The notes under the pieces were generated by a model, which was given only the letters and a program-made list of their open reading frames with translations, searched no databases and had not been told where the DNA came from. Below, one piece after another: positions 8,269-16,042 of a DNA stretch of 64,000 bases. The position numbers and the translations under genes are program-made. Numbering within the stretch: position 1 is the stretch's first letter; each line of letters begins with the position of its first letter. The stretch lies in contig NZ_JONW01000001.1 in assembly GCF_000712075.1 (NCBI RefSeq), forward strand, positions 1 through 64,000. The letters are read 5' to 3'. The stretch comes from Caulobacter sp. UNC358MFTsu5.1. GTDB taxonomy: Bacteria; Pseudomonadota; Alphaproteobacteria; Caulobacterales; Caulobacteraceae.

Positions 8269-9090
8269 ATGAACTACCGACATGCCTTCCACGCCGGCAA
8301 TTTCGCCGACCTGCAGAAGCACGCGATCCTGCTGGCCCTGCTGAAGGCCCTGACGGCCGACGAGACGCCGCTGTCGGTGATCGACACCCACGCCGGGGCC
8401 GGGGCCTACGACCTGGGCGGCGACATGGCCCTGCGCTCGGGCGAGGCGGCGGCGGGGATCGGGCGGCTGCTGGCCATGCCGGACGCGCCCGCGGTGTTCG
8501 CGCCCCTGGTCGCGGCGGTGAAGGCGCTGAACGGCGGCGGGGCGGGCGGGCTCTACCCCGGCTCGCCGCTGCTGGTGGCCCGCCATCTGCGCAGGACCGA
8601 CCGCTACACCGCCTGCGAGCTGCGGGCCGACGACTTCGACAGCCTGCGCCGGACCCTAGCCCCCTACGCCTTCGCCCAGGCGGTCCAGGCCGACGGCTAC
8701 GCGACCGCGGCGGCGCGGGCGGGGAAGGGCGGGCGCACGTTCGTGCTGATCGACCCGCCGTTCGAGCGCAGCGACGACTACGCCCAGATCGTCGGCGCGA
8801 CCAAGGCCGTGCTGGCCAGGGACAAGGACGCCGTGATCGCCGCCTGGATGCCGCTGAAGGACCTGGAAACCTTCGACGCCTTCATGCGCGCGATGGAAAC
8901 CGTCACGAACGACGCGCTAGCTGCCGAACTCCGCCTCCGGCCCCTGACGGACCCGATGAAGATGAACGGCTGCGCGATGGTCATGGTCGGGACGCCCGCG
9001 TCCGCCGAAGGGGCGATCGCCGAGGTCACGACCTGGCTGGCCGACCATCTCGGTGAGACCGGGGCCAAGGCGCGGATCTGGCGCGCGTGA
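8269..9090 (+). CDS. rlmJ: 23S rRNA (adenine2030-N6)-methyltransferase RlmJ
   Basis: A 273-residue SAM-dependent methyltransferase that modifies A2030 of 23S rRNA. It starts MNYRHAFHAGNFADLQKHA, the signature N-terminus of RlmJ. The SAM-binding region includes IDTHAGAGAYDL (about 43-54), and the catalytic N6-adenine motif is IDPPFE (about 164-169). The start at 8269 is fixed by homology to this N-terminus; the ribosome site is weak (GGGAG 13 nt upstream). Its stop overlaps the GTG start of the chromate transporter gene (GTGA), so the two are co-translated. Confidence 0.95.
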   Translation: MNYRHAFHAGNFADLQKHAILLALLKALTADETPLSVIDTHAGAGAYDLGGDMALRSGEAAAGIGRLLAMPDAPAVFAPLVAAVKALNGGGAGGLYPGSPLLVARHLRRTDRYTACELRADDFDSLRRTLAPYAFAQAVQADGYATAAARAGKGGRTFVLIDPPFERSDDYAQIVGATKAVLARDKDAVIAAWMPLKDLETFDAFMRAMETVTNDALAAELRLRPLTDPMKMNGCAMVMVGTPASAEGAIAEVTTWLADHLGETGAKARIWRA

Positions 9091-10367
9091 CGCAGGCCGC
9101 CGGCCCCAGCTTCCGGGAAGCGTTCTGGGTCTGGCTCAAGATCGGCTGCCTGGGCTTCGGCGGCCCGGCCGGCCAGATCGCCCTGCTGCACCGCGAGGTG
9201 GTCGAGCGGCGCGCCTGGATCGACGAGGAGCGCTTCGCCCACGCGCTGAGCTTCTGCATGCTGCTGCCCGGTCCGGAGGCCCAGCAACTGGCCACCTGGC
9301 TGGGCTGGCGGCTGCACGGGGTGCGCGGCGGGATCGCGGCGGGACTGCTGTTTGTGCTGCCCGGCCTGGCCGTGATGCTGGGGCTCTCGGTCCTCTACGT
9401 CGCCCACGGCCGCGCGGCCTGGGCGGGGCCGGCGCTGCTGGGGCTGAAGGCGGCGGTGGTCGCCCTGGTGCTGCAGGCCCTGATCCGCATGGGCGGCCGG
9501 GCGATCAAGGGCGTGGCCGGCGGGTGGGCCGCGGGCCTGGCGTTCCTGGCCCTGACCTTCACCGTCGTGCCGTTCCCGCTGATCATCCTGGCGGCCGGCG
9601 CGGTCGGCTGGGCCCTGGGCGGCGGCGCGGTCGCGGCCCAGCCGTCCGAGACGTTCGCGCGGACCCCCTGGCGCACGGCCCTGGTCTGCCTGGCGGTCTG
9701 GCTGGCGCCGGTGCTGCTGGCCCTGGCCGTCTGGCCGGCGTCGACCCTGGCCAGGATGGGCGGCGTGTTCAGCCTGTTGGCGGTGGTCAGCTTCGGCGGC
9801 GCCTATGCGGCCCTGGCCTATGTGGGGCAGGCGGCGGGCGCGTTCGGCTGGCTGGCGCCCGGCCAGATGCTGGACGGCCTGGGCCTGGCCGAGACCACGC
9901 CGGGACCGCTGGTGCTGGTCCTGGTCTTCGTCGGCTTCGTCGGCGCCTACCAGAACGCCCCGGCCGAGTGGGCGTGGCTGGTCGGCCTGGCCGGAGGACT
10001 GATGGCCGCCTGGACCACCTTCGCGCCGTCGTTCCTGTGGATCTTCGCCGGCGGGCCGTTCTTCGAGCGCCTGCGCTCGCGTCCCCGCCCGGCCCGCGCC
10101 CTGGCCCTGGTGTCGGCCGCCGCCGTCGGGGTGATCGCCAACCTGGCGGTGTGGTTCGCGGTCCACCTGCTGTTCCGGACGGGCGCGGTCCACAGCTGGG
10201 GCCTGTTGCGGGCCGAGCTTCCGGACCCGGCCAGCCTCAACCTGCCGGCGGCGGGCCTGACGGTCCTGGCCTGCGGGCTGGTGTTCGCCCTGCGCGCCCC
10301 GGTCCTGGCGACGGTGGGGGCCATGGTCGCCGCCGGCCTGGCGCTGGGCGCGACCGGAATGATTTGA
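9087..10367 (+). CDS. chrA: Chromate transporter, ChrA family
   Basis: A 426-residue inner-membrane protein of the long-chain CHR family, with two homologous halves of about six membrane segments each. The N-terminal half shows the signatures FGGPAGQIALLHRE (about 23-36) and MLLPGPEAQQLA (about 62-73). The second half has the matching SFGGAYAALAYV and GLAETTPGPLVL motifs. These transporters export chromate, exchanging or driven by proton motive force; some members probably move other anions. Overlap with rlmJ by GTGA suggests one transcript, although the functions are unrelated. Confidence 0.92.
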   Translation: MTQAAGPSFREAFWVWLKIGCLGFGGPAGQIALLHREVVERRAWIDEERFAHALSFCMLLPGPEAQQLATWLGWRLHGVRGGIAAGLLFVLPGLAVMLGLSVLYVAHGRAAWAGPALLGLKAAVVALVLQALIRMGGRAIKGVAGGWAAGLAFLALTFTVVPFPLIILAAGAVGWALGGGAVAAQPSETFARTPWRTALVCLAVWLAPVLLALAVWPASTLARMGGVFSLLAVVSFGGAYAALAYVGQAAGAFGWLAPGQMLDGLGLAETTPGPLVLVLVFVGFVGAYQNAPAEWAWLVGLAGGLMAAWTTFAPSFLWIFAGGPFFERLRSRPRPARALALVSAAAVGVIANLAVWFAVHLLFRTGAVHSWGLLRAELPDPASLNLPAAGLTVLACGLVFALRAPVLATVGAMVAAGLALGATGMI

Positions 10368-10414
10368 ACCTCGACCGGATTTAGCGACTCCGCCCGCTCG
10401 AAAACCGTGTTATG

Positions 10415-10425
10415 CTGCACTGCAA
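10415..10425. promoter_or_regulatory. Possible PhaR-like site upstream of phasin-like gene
   Basis: CTGCACTGCAA lies 24 bp before the start at 10449 and fits the CTGC-N3-GCA(A/G) pattern bound by the polyhydroxybutyrate regulator PhaR in other alphaproteobacteria. It is a short motif, so evidence is weak without a genome-wide comparison. Confidence 0.35.
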
Positions 10426-10448
10426 CAAACGGTTGTTGGAGCTCGGCC

Positions 10449-11117
10449 ATGACCCTTTCGTTCCTTCCCGAAACGCCCAAGATCGACCTTGAGAAGGGGC
10501 CCAACCTGCTGGCCGGCGCGGCCTCGCCGCTGTGGCTGGTGTTCGGCGGCGCGGCCGCGGCCGGAGCGACCTGGTGGTGGTGGTCGGCCCGCTGGCGCGA
10601 GGCGATCAATGTCGAGGCCCTGATGGCCACGGCCCTGACCCCGGCGCTCGCCGAAATCCCGCTGGCCCCTGAGCCCGTCGAACTGGCCCCCGAGCCGGTG
10701 ATCGATCCCGTCACCGAGGCGCCCGTCCTGGCGCCGGTCGAGCTGGAGACGGCCGAGCCGGTCACCGCCGCCGCGACCGCCGTGACCGAGACCGTCGCCG
10801 AGGCGGTGCAGGAGACGCTCGACACCGCCGAGGCCGTGATCGCCGAGACCGCCGACACGGTCGAGGTCGTGGCCGAACCCGTGGTCGAGGCCGCCGTCGA
10901 GCAGGCCAAGTCGGCCGGCGACGACCTGACCCTGCTGGTCGGCATCGGTCCCAAGTTGGCGGCGTCCCTGGCCGAGCTGGGCGTCACGCGCTTTTCCGAG
11001 ATCGCCGCCTGGGGGCCGGAGGAACTGGCCGATTTCGACGCCAAACTGAGCCTGAAGGGCCGCGCCGAACGCGACGCCTGGGTGGCCCAGGCCAAGCGGT
11101 TGGCGGCGGCGGACTGA
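10449..11117 (+). CDS. Phasin-like N-terminus with C-terminal helix-hairpin-helix domain
   Basis: A 222-residue protein in three parts. Residues 1-45 have a short phasin-like start (LPETPKIDLEKGPN) and a hydrophobic segment ending WWWWSARW. A long Ala/Glu/Val/Thr-rich, probably helical region of acidic repeats spans about 55-160 (LAPEPV, VAEPVVEAA). The C-terminal helix-hairpin-helix domain covers about 163-222 (LTLLVGIGPKLAASLAELGV). HhH domains bind DNA or mediate protein contacts. The start is set by GGAG 8 nt upstream. It may link granules or membrane to another partner, but that is inference. Confidence 0.7.
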   Translation: MTLSFLPETPKIDLEKGPNLLAGAASPLWLVFGGAAAAGATWWWWSARWREAINVEALMATALTPALAEIPLAPEPVELAPEPVIDPVTEAPVLAPVELETAEPVTAAATAVTETVAEAVQETLDTAEAVIAETADTVEVVAEPVVEAAVEQAKSAGDDLTLLVGIGPKLAASLAELGVTRFSEIAAWGPEELADFDAKLSLKGRAERDAWVAQAKRLAAAD

Positions 11118-11142
11118 TCTACATCCGATCCCCTATCTAGTT

Positions 11143-11275
11143 CCGTCATCCCGGGCCCTGTGCCCGGGACCCCTCTATCCGCCGCAGGTGGAGGAGGGGC
11201 GGTTCGCTGGCGAACCGCTTGCGCTTCACGTGCGAGCTGAACCAGGGGTCCCGGGCACAAGGCCCGGGATGACGG
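11143..11275. repeat. Long inverted repeat, 32-bp arms
   Basis: Arms 11143-11174 and 11244-11275 are complementary over 32 bp with one mismatch. They contain CCGTCATCCCGGGC and GCCCGGGACCCCT, and each arm can itself fold as a CCCGGGC/GCCCGGG hairpin. The 69-bp spacer is not coding. It lies between the convergent HhH and meaB genes. The same architecture recurs at 15289, 36445 and 39673. Confidence 0.85.
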
Positions 11276-11295
11276 CTGTTGGGGTAAATGTGAAC

Positions 11296-12279
11296 CTAAT
11301 CCAGCCCGAAAGCCGCCAGCAGCCGGTCGGCCGCCGCAGAGGCGGGCAGGTCGCCGGCCCGCACCGCCCGTTCGACCTCGCCCGCGATGGCCGCCACGGC
11401 GGGCGCCTCGCGGAAGGCCTCGGACAGGCGGTCCTGGACCATGGCCCACATCCAGCGGCTGTCCTGGTCGGCCCGCCGCGCGGCGCGGGCGCCGTTGGCG
11501 GTCATGATCTCGCGATGGCGGCGGATCTGGGTCCACAGCGCGTCCAGCCCCGCGCCCGTCAGGCCCGAGGCGGTCAGCACCGGCGGCGTCCAGTCGGGCG
11601 AGGCCGGCGTCAGGATGTGCAGGGCGTTGCGGTAGTCGCGGGCCGAGCGCCGGGCCTTGTCCGGATCGGCGTCGGCCTTGTTGATCACCAGGAGGTCGGC
11701 CAGCTCGATCAGGCCCTTCTTGATGCCCTGCAATTCGTCGCCGCCGCCGGGGATCAGCAGGGCCAGGAAGATGTCGACCATGTCCGACACCACGGTCTCG
11801 GACTGGCCCACCCCCACGGTCTCGACGATGATCACGTCGAAGCCCGCCGCCTCGCACAGCAGCATGGCCTCGCGCGTCTTGCGCGCCACCCCGCCCAGCA
11901 CGCCGCCGGAGGGCGAGGGGCGGATATAGGCGTTGGGGTCGACGCTGAGCCGCTCCATGCGGGTCTTGTCGCCGAGGATCGAGCCGCCGTGCCGGCCCGA
12001 CGAGGGATCCACCGCCAGCACCGCCACCCGATGGCCGGCGGCGGTCAGCATCGTGCCGAACGCCTCGATGGTGGTCGACTTGCCGGCGCCCGGCACGCCG
12101 GTGATCCCGATGCGCTGGGCCCCGCCGGTGCGCGGCATCAGCCGTTCCAGCAGGGCGCGGGCGACCTTCTGGTGGTCGCGTCGGCGGCTCTCGACCAGGG
12201 TGATGGCGCGGGCCAGGGCGGCGCGGTCTCCGGCGAGCAGGCGCGTCTCGAGATCGGCAATGTCGATCGGTGAAGTCAC
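11296..12279 (-). CDS. meaB: Methylmalonyl-CoA mutase-associated GTPase MeaB/ArgK
   Basis: A 327-residue G3E-family P-loop GTPase that protects and reactivates adenosylcobalamin-dependent methylmalonyl-CoA mutase. Walker A is GVPGAGKST (about 60-68). Switch and Walker B elements appear in VETVGVGQSE (about 153-162), and the base-recognition motif is NKAD (about 198-201). The length is typical of MeaB. The mutase subunits are in the same window at 16043-19647, about 4 kb away rather than adjacent. It is followed on the same strand, 9 bp upstream, by ybjQ. Confidence 0.95.
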   Translation of the reverse strand: MTSPIDIADLETRLLAGDRAALARAITLVESRRRDHQKVARALLERLMPRTGGAQRIGITGVPGAGKSTTIEAFGTMLTAAGHRVAVLAVDPSSGRHGGSILGDKTRMERLSVDPNAYIRPSPSGGVLGGVARKTREAMLLCEAAGFDVIIVETVGVGQSETVVSDMVDIFLALLIPGGGDELQGIKKGLIELADLLVINKADADPDKARRSARDYRNALHILTPASPDWTPPVLTASGLTGAGLDALWTQIRRHREIMTANGARAARRADQDSRWMWAMVQDRLSEAFREAPAVAAIAGEVERAVRAGDLPASAAADRLLAAFGLD

Positions 12280-12288
12280 GCGTCCCGC

Positions 12289-12606
12289 TTAGAGGACGAC
12301 GGCGGTCCCGGAAACCGAAACCATCATCATCGAGCCGTGCGGGCCCACGGTGTTGTAGTCGAGGTCGACCGCCAGGATCGCGTTGGCGCCCAGCTTCTCG
12401 GCTTCCTTGGTCAGGTTCTTCAGGGCGTCCTCGCGGGCCCGGGCCAGCACCCGCTCGTAGGACTTGGAATGGCCGCCGATGAAGTCGCGGATGGCCGCCA
12501 TCAGGTCCAGGACGACGTTCGCGCCAAGGATCGACTGGGCGTAGATCGCGCCCTTGTAGTCCTGGACCGGCCGTCCTTCGATGAAGGGGGTGGTCGAGAT
12601 CAGCAT
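12289..12606 (-). CDS. YbjQ family protein (DUF74)
   Basis: A 105-residue protein of the UPF0145/YbjQ family, a pentameric fold sometimes called heavy-metal-binding; its function is not settled. Conserved features are the start MLISTTPFIEGRPVQDYKG and the helix GGHSKSYERVLARAREDAL (about 41-60), followed by LGANAILAVDLDY. The start at 12606 gives the family's normal length and has GAGGG 9 nt upstream; an in-frame start at 12657 would add 17 residues. It is 9 bp before meaB on the same strand, so probably one operon. Confidence 0.85.
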   Translation of the reverse strand: MLISTTPFIEGRPVQDYKGAIYAQSILGANVVLDLMAAIRDFIGGHSKSYERVLARAREDALKNLTKEAEKLGANAILAVDLDYNTVGPHGSMMMVSVSGTAVVL

Positions 12607-12711
12607 CGAGAGGCCCTCGTCAGCGGCGTCCGGCGCGCTCGCCGTTAACTTAAGCACAAACGCCGCCGTTCGCGAGGGGCTCCCTCGGAGCGCGAGCGAT
12701 TTGCGGATCGC

Positions 12712-12730
12712 TTTCGCGTGACACGCGAAA
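12712..12730. promoter_or_regulatory. Palindrome between divergent ybjQ and DUF4112 genes
   Basis: TTTCGCGT-GAC-ACGCGAAA is a perfect 8-bp inverted repeat in the divergent intergenic region. It has the size and symmetry of a dimeric repressor site. The cognate regulator is unknown. Confidence 0.45.
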
Positions 12731-12758
12731 CTATGCCGTGGCCACTTCCTGCGGGCCC

Positions 12759-13265
12759 ATGGTTAAGGCAGATTGGCGCCGTAGCGTTGCTGGGGGCCGC
12801 CGGGTGATCTTCGCCAAATCGCATCTCGACCTGCACAACATCCGCAACAACGTGGCGCGGGTGAAGAAGCTGTCGGACAACGTGGTCGGCGTGGGGCCGC
12901 TGGGCATCGGGCTGGACGGCCTGCTGACCTGGATTCCGGGCGCGGGCGAGCTCTACAGCCTGGGCGCGGGCGGGCTGATCGTCTGGGACGCCGTGCGCGC
13001 GCGCTCTGCGCCGATGATCGTCGTCCAGATCATGGCCATCATCCTGGTCGACACCGTGGCCGGCGCCGTGCCGGGCGTGGGCAAGGTGGCCGACATGCTG
13101 TTCACCGGCCACAAGTGGTCGGCCGACATGCTGACCAGCCACATGGACGACACGATCTATTTCGAGGGCACGCGCAAGGACGTGCAGGGCACGGCCGAGT
13201 ACCGCGACCTGCTGGAGCGCATCCGGGCGGGCAAGGAAAAGCGCCGGGTCGTGTTCCTGGGCTAG
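12759..13265 (+). CDS. DUF4112 membrane protein (first copy)
   Basis: A 168-residue protein of the DUF4112 family. The core at about 35-130 has RVKKLSDNVVGVGPLGIGLD, then DGLLTWIPGAGELYSLGAGG and the second hydrophobic block VQIMAIILVDTVAGAVPGVG, giving two or three membrane or hairpin segments. Charged C-terminal residues follow. The start is uncertain: ATG 12759, GTG 12738 and GTG 12804 are all in frame and none has a strong ribosome site. The next gene encodes a paralogue. Function unknown. Confidence 0.8.
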   Translation: MVKADWRRSVAGGRRVIFAKSHLDLHNIRNNVARVKKLSDNVVGVGPLGIGLDGLLTWIPGAGELYSLGAGGLIVWDAVRARSAPMIVVQIMAIILVDTVAGAVPGVGKVADMLFTGHKWSADMLTSHMDDTIYFEGTRKDVQGTAEYRDLLERIRAGKEKRRVVFLG

Positions 13266-13298
13266 ACAACCAACTTCGGGGCGGGGCGTTGACTTGAG

Positions 13299-13760
13299 AT
13301 GACAGAGCGCACCGACACCCTCGAAGGCTTCGTCGTCGACGAAGGCCGTTCCGGCCATCGCCACAAGGCGCACCAGGCTTGGCGCCACGCCGAGACCATC
13401 AAGCGATTGTCCGATCGGCTGATCGGCATCGGCCCGTTCGGCCTGGGTCTGGACGGCGTCCTGGCCTGGGTGCCGGGCGTCGGGCCGGTCTACAGCGTCG
13501 CCGCCGGCGGCCTCCTGATCTATCACGCGATGATGGCCAAGGCGTCGGCCGCCACCCTGGCGCGGATGCTGGCCTATGTGGCGATGGACACCGCCACCGA
13601 CGCCGTCCCCGTGGCCGGCTGGGCCATCGACACCCTGTTCCCCGGCCACCTGATGGCGGCCAAGGCGCTGCAGAAGGACATCGAGTCCCGTCACGGCCTA
13701 CCCGACGAGATCGACGCCAAGACGCGCAAGAAGCGCAAGGTGAAGAAGGCGCGGGGCTAG
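13299..13760 (+). CDS. DUF4112 membrane protein (second copy)
   Basis: A 153-residue paralogue of the preceding gene, 33 bp downstream. It shares the core pattern IKRLSDRLIGIGPFGLGLD, DGVLAWVPGVGPVYSVAAGG and AYVAMDTATDAVPVAGWAID, and differs in both termini. The C-terminus is very basic (KTRKKRKVKKARG). The tandem arrangement suggests an old duplication. Function unknown. Confidence 0.85.
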   Translation: MTERTDTLEGFVVDEGRSGHRHKAHQAWRHAETIKRLSDRLIGIGPFGLGLDGVLAWVPGVGPVYSVAAGGLLIYHAMMAKASAATLARMLAYVAMDTATDAVPVAGWAIDTLFPGHLMAAKALQKDIESRHGLPDEIDAKTRKKRKVKKARG

Positions 13761-13954
13761 AGCAGCTGGTCGTACCAGGCGGTCGGCCCCGGCAGCCATC
13801 GGGCCGTGAAGTCGCATCGACCGCGACGCCAGTCGAAGACGTGTCCGTCGTCCAGGCAGGCGTCGGCCTCGAGCTGCCGGCTCAGCCACCATTCCGTCGT
13901 CAACAGGCCGGTGACGAAGGCGAGGGCCAGGCCCACGCGAGCGAGCTTCCTCAT
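13757..13954 (-). CDS. Small single-pass membrane or exported protein
   Basis: A 65-residue protein with one hydrophobic segment near the N-terminus (residues about 5-22, VGLALAFVTGLLTTEWWL), then a small domain with two cysteines (ACLDDGHVFDW and RGRCDF). That layout suggests an anchored periplasmic peptide with a disulfide. The ATG at 13954 overlaps the stop of the upstream membrane-protein gene (ATGA). It overlaps the convergent DUF4112 gene by 4 bp. I do not recognise the family. Confidence 0.6.
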   Translation of the reverse strand: MRKLARVGLALAFVTGLLTTEWWLSRQLEADACLDDGHVFDWRRGRCDFTARWLPGPTAWYDQLL

Positions 13955-14406
13955 GCCGGCGACGCCTCGCGGGGCGAGGTCCCGCGCTTGCGGGGGCCGT
14001 AGGCGATCCACCACACGCCCAGGCCTGTGACCAGGCCCAGCACGGCGCTCAGCGGCCACAGCAGGGACACGTCCGCGCCGTGCCAGCCGGTCAGCTTGAC
14101 CGCCACGGCCGCGCCGGTGATCGCGCCGATCCCGGCGGCCAGGCTTCGATGGTGGCGGCCGAACTGGTGCAGGCAGGCCCAGGCGCAGGCGGCGCAGAAC
14201 ACATAGGGCCAGCCCAGCACCGCGCCGAACGGCAGGGCGGCGACCACCCCCGAGGCGGCGCTGGCGGCGCGCTGGGCCAGGGCCATGGCGTCGTCGGTCC
14301 AGATGATCGCCTGCGACAAGACCAGGGCGGGAAAGGCGAAGGCGAAGACGAGCGCGGCGACGATACGGGAAAAGGAGGTGGTCTCGCGGGCGGGCGGCGG
14401 GAGCAT
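13951..14406 (-). CDS. Hypothetical membrane protein, 151 aa
   Basis: An integral membrane protein with about four hydrophobic segments (about 15-35, 50-75, 85-105 and 112-135). No conserved motif is known to me. It is coupled by an ATGA overlap to the small cysteine-containing protein after it. No clear function. Confidence 0.65.
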   Translation of the reverse strand: MLPPPARETTSFSRIVAALVFAFAFPALVLSQAIIWTDDAMALAQRAASAASGVVAALPFGAVLGWPYVFCAACAWACLHQFGRHHRSLAAGIGAITGAAVAVKLTGWHGADVSLLWPLSAVLGLVTGLGVWWIAYGPRKRGTSPREASPA

Positions 14407-14603
14407 GGGCGGGCTCGGAGGCTGAGGTCGGGAAGCCTCATCAAGCGCCGGGCCGGTGCGGTTCCGGCCGGTGTCCGGTGGGAGATGTCGTCAAGAGTCG
14501 GTGCAAGGGGCGCGCCTCGTCGGCGAAAAAGGCTTTGGCTCTTGTCGGGAAGCGCGTCTGCTGGACGTCTTCATGAGGTTGGATCCACCATCGGGGCGCG
14601 AAC

Positions 14604-15236
14604 ATGATCACGGTCTTCGGCGAGGGCAGGGGCTTCCGGGTCGTCTGGCTGCTGGAAGAGATGGGATTGCCGTACCGGCTGCGGGGCGTCGACCTGCTGG
14701 CCGGCGTCGAGAACGATCCCGAATTCCTGGCGATCAATCCGGCCGGCTTCATCCCGGCGCTGCAGGACGGCGACGTCGTGATGGTCGAGTCGATCGCGAT
14801 CATGGAGTACCTGATCGCCCGCCACGGCCCGACACCGCTGGCGCCCGCGCCCAACGATCCGGCCTTCCCGGCCTACCAGCAGTTCCTCCATCTGGGCGAG
14901 GCGGGGCTGGCGGGGTCGATGTATTTCGTATCGGGCGCCCGGAACATCGCGCCCGAAGGTCAGCGCGACAATTGGAGCGCGCGCCAGGCCCTGGACGTGT
15001 TCACCACCCGCCTGACCCTGGTGACCCGACAGCTGAAGCGCTCGCCGTTCCTGGCGGGCGAGGCCTTCACGGCCGCGGACATTTCTGTCGGCTATGCGCT
15101 GGAAATGGCGAAGAAGAACGTCGGGTTCGAATTCGGCGACCTCGAGCTGGCCTATCTGACCCGGCTCCGCGCCCGCGACGGCTACCAGCGCGCCCTGGCG
15201 ACCTGCCACGCCACGCGGGGATGGTGGCAGAGCTGA
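14604..15236 (+). CDS. Glutathione S-transferase family protein
   Basis: A 210-residue cytosolic GST. The N-terminal thioredoxin-like domain (about 1-78) contains FGEGRGFRVVWLLEEMGLPY, the cis-Pro element GFIPALQDGD and the glutathione-contact ESIAIMEYL (about 67-75). The all-helical C-terminal domain contains FLAGEAFTAADISVGYAL (about 150-167). The usual substrates are glutathione plus an electrophile; the specific role is unknown. It is monocistronic, followed by an 800-bp gene-free stretch. Confidence 0.9.
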   Translation: MITVFGEGRGFRVVWLLEEMGLPYRLRGVDLLAGVENDPEFLAINPAGFIPALQDGDVVMVESIAIMEYLIARHGPTPLAPAPNDPAFPAYQQFLHLGEAGLAGSMYFVSGARNIAPEGQRDNWSARQALDVFTTRLTLVTRQLKRSPFLAGEAFTAADISVGYALEMAKKNVGFEFGDLELAYLTRLRARDGYQRALATCHATRGWWQS

Positions 15237-15288
15237 GTTGGAGCACTTGCTCTGGCAACGGCTCCGCCGTCTGTCCGTCCCTCAACCT

Positions 15289-15427
15289 CCGTCATCCTCG
15301 GACTTGTTCCGAGGACCCCTGTGTCCGCTGGCTTGCCGTTTGGGTTGGCCCGCGACCTCGCCGCTTCACGGATTGTCCTTCTTCTCGGCTGAGGCAGGGG
15401 TCCTCGGAACAAGTCCGAGGATGACGG
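15289..15427. repeat. Long perfect inverted repeat, 33-bp arms
   Basis: Arms 15289-15321 and 15395-15427 are perfectly complementary over 33 bp and include CCGTCATCCTCGGACTTG. Each arm also contains its own CTCGGAAC/GTTCCGAG hairpin. The 73-bp spacer is unique sequence. Architecture and position (just after a gene end) match the elements at 11143, 36445 and 39673. Confidence 0.88.
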
Positions 15428-15960
15428 GCGTGAGGGCGTTGGGGAGGGGCTTGCGGGGATACAGCGCGCTCAATCCCCGCGAACGACCGCACGAACCCCA
15501 GCAATCTCAAAGCCCTGCAACAAAATCAGCGTCACAGGCGCCGCCGCGTTCAAACCGCCCGCATACTGGTCCTCGCCCTGTCGTGGGGAGGACGTCCGGC
15601 CGGCGACCGATACGTGCGACAGGGGCGGTCGAGCGGGAAGCGTTCGTCGGTGGTCTTCAGTGACGCTTCGGGCGTCCTGGGCAGGTTTCCCTGAAACATC
15701 GGGACGAAGCCCAGGCGGCGGAGGATCGGCGGACGCGGCAGGCCCGAGCTGAAATCGCTCGGGCGGTCCGGAAGGGTCGTCAACCTTCCGCCCGTCGGGG
15801 GCCTCCATCGGGAGCGGGTTAAAACCCCGCACCTCGAAGGCTCACCGGAAAACGATCCGCGCGGAGCGTCCAGACCCTGTCGAAACGGTACTCTCCACAA
15901 TCCTACGCCGGGCATGGCCCGGACGCTCCGCCGCCTCCCACCCGCCGGGTTTCCCCGGTC
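15428..15960. other. Gene-free region with tandem stem-loops
   Basis: No supported gene lies between the glutathione transferase and the mutase. Several stable stem-loops follow one another: 15662-15676 (GACGC..GCGTC), 15676-15715 (CCTGGGC..GCCCAGG enclosing AGG-GAAA-CCT read on the minus strand), 15742-15764 (GCCCGAGC..GCTCGGGC), 15769-15790 (CGGAAGG..CCTTCCG) and 15814-15830 (GCGGG..CCCGC). The GAAA loop favours a minus-strand RNA. It does not match any RNA family I can recognise (not RNase P, tmRNA, SRP or cobalamin riboswitch). It may be an unannotated structured RNA. Confidence 0.45.
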
Positions 15961-16037
15961 GGGGACATGCGCTCGCGCGTGTCCCCAGGTCTTGGCGCCG
16001 CGGATGCTGTTGGGGACACGCCCAAGGGCATGTCCCC
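15961..16037. repeat. Two tandem GGGGACA...TGTCCCC palindromes
   Basis: Hairpins 15961-15986 and 16012-16037, each 26 nt with 12-bp stems and one mismatch, share the ends GGGGACA and TGTCCCC. The second ends 6 nt from the stop codon of the mutase gene on the minus strand. Related palindromes occur at 26903, 29735 and 55172. Confidence 0.8.
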
Positions 16038-16042
16038 GGCCC

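Noticed and set aside
15640..15900. Possible cobalamin riboswitch, SRP RNA or RNase P RNA near the mutase operon
   Set aside because: The B12 box, the SRP GGAAGCAGC loop and the RNase P GAGGAAAGTCCGG core are all missing. The region lies downstream of the mutase genes, not upstream.
15470..15915. Two overlapping open frames of about 120 codons on the minus strand
   Set aside because: No ribosome site, Arg/Pro-rich composition typical of GC-rich non-coding sequence, and the stem-loops run through them.
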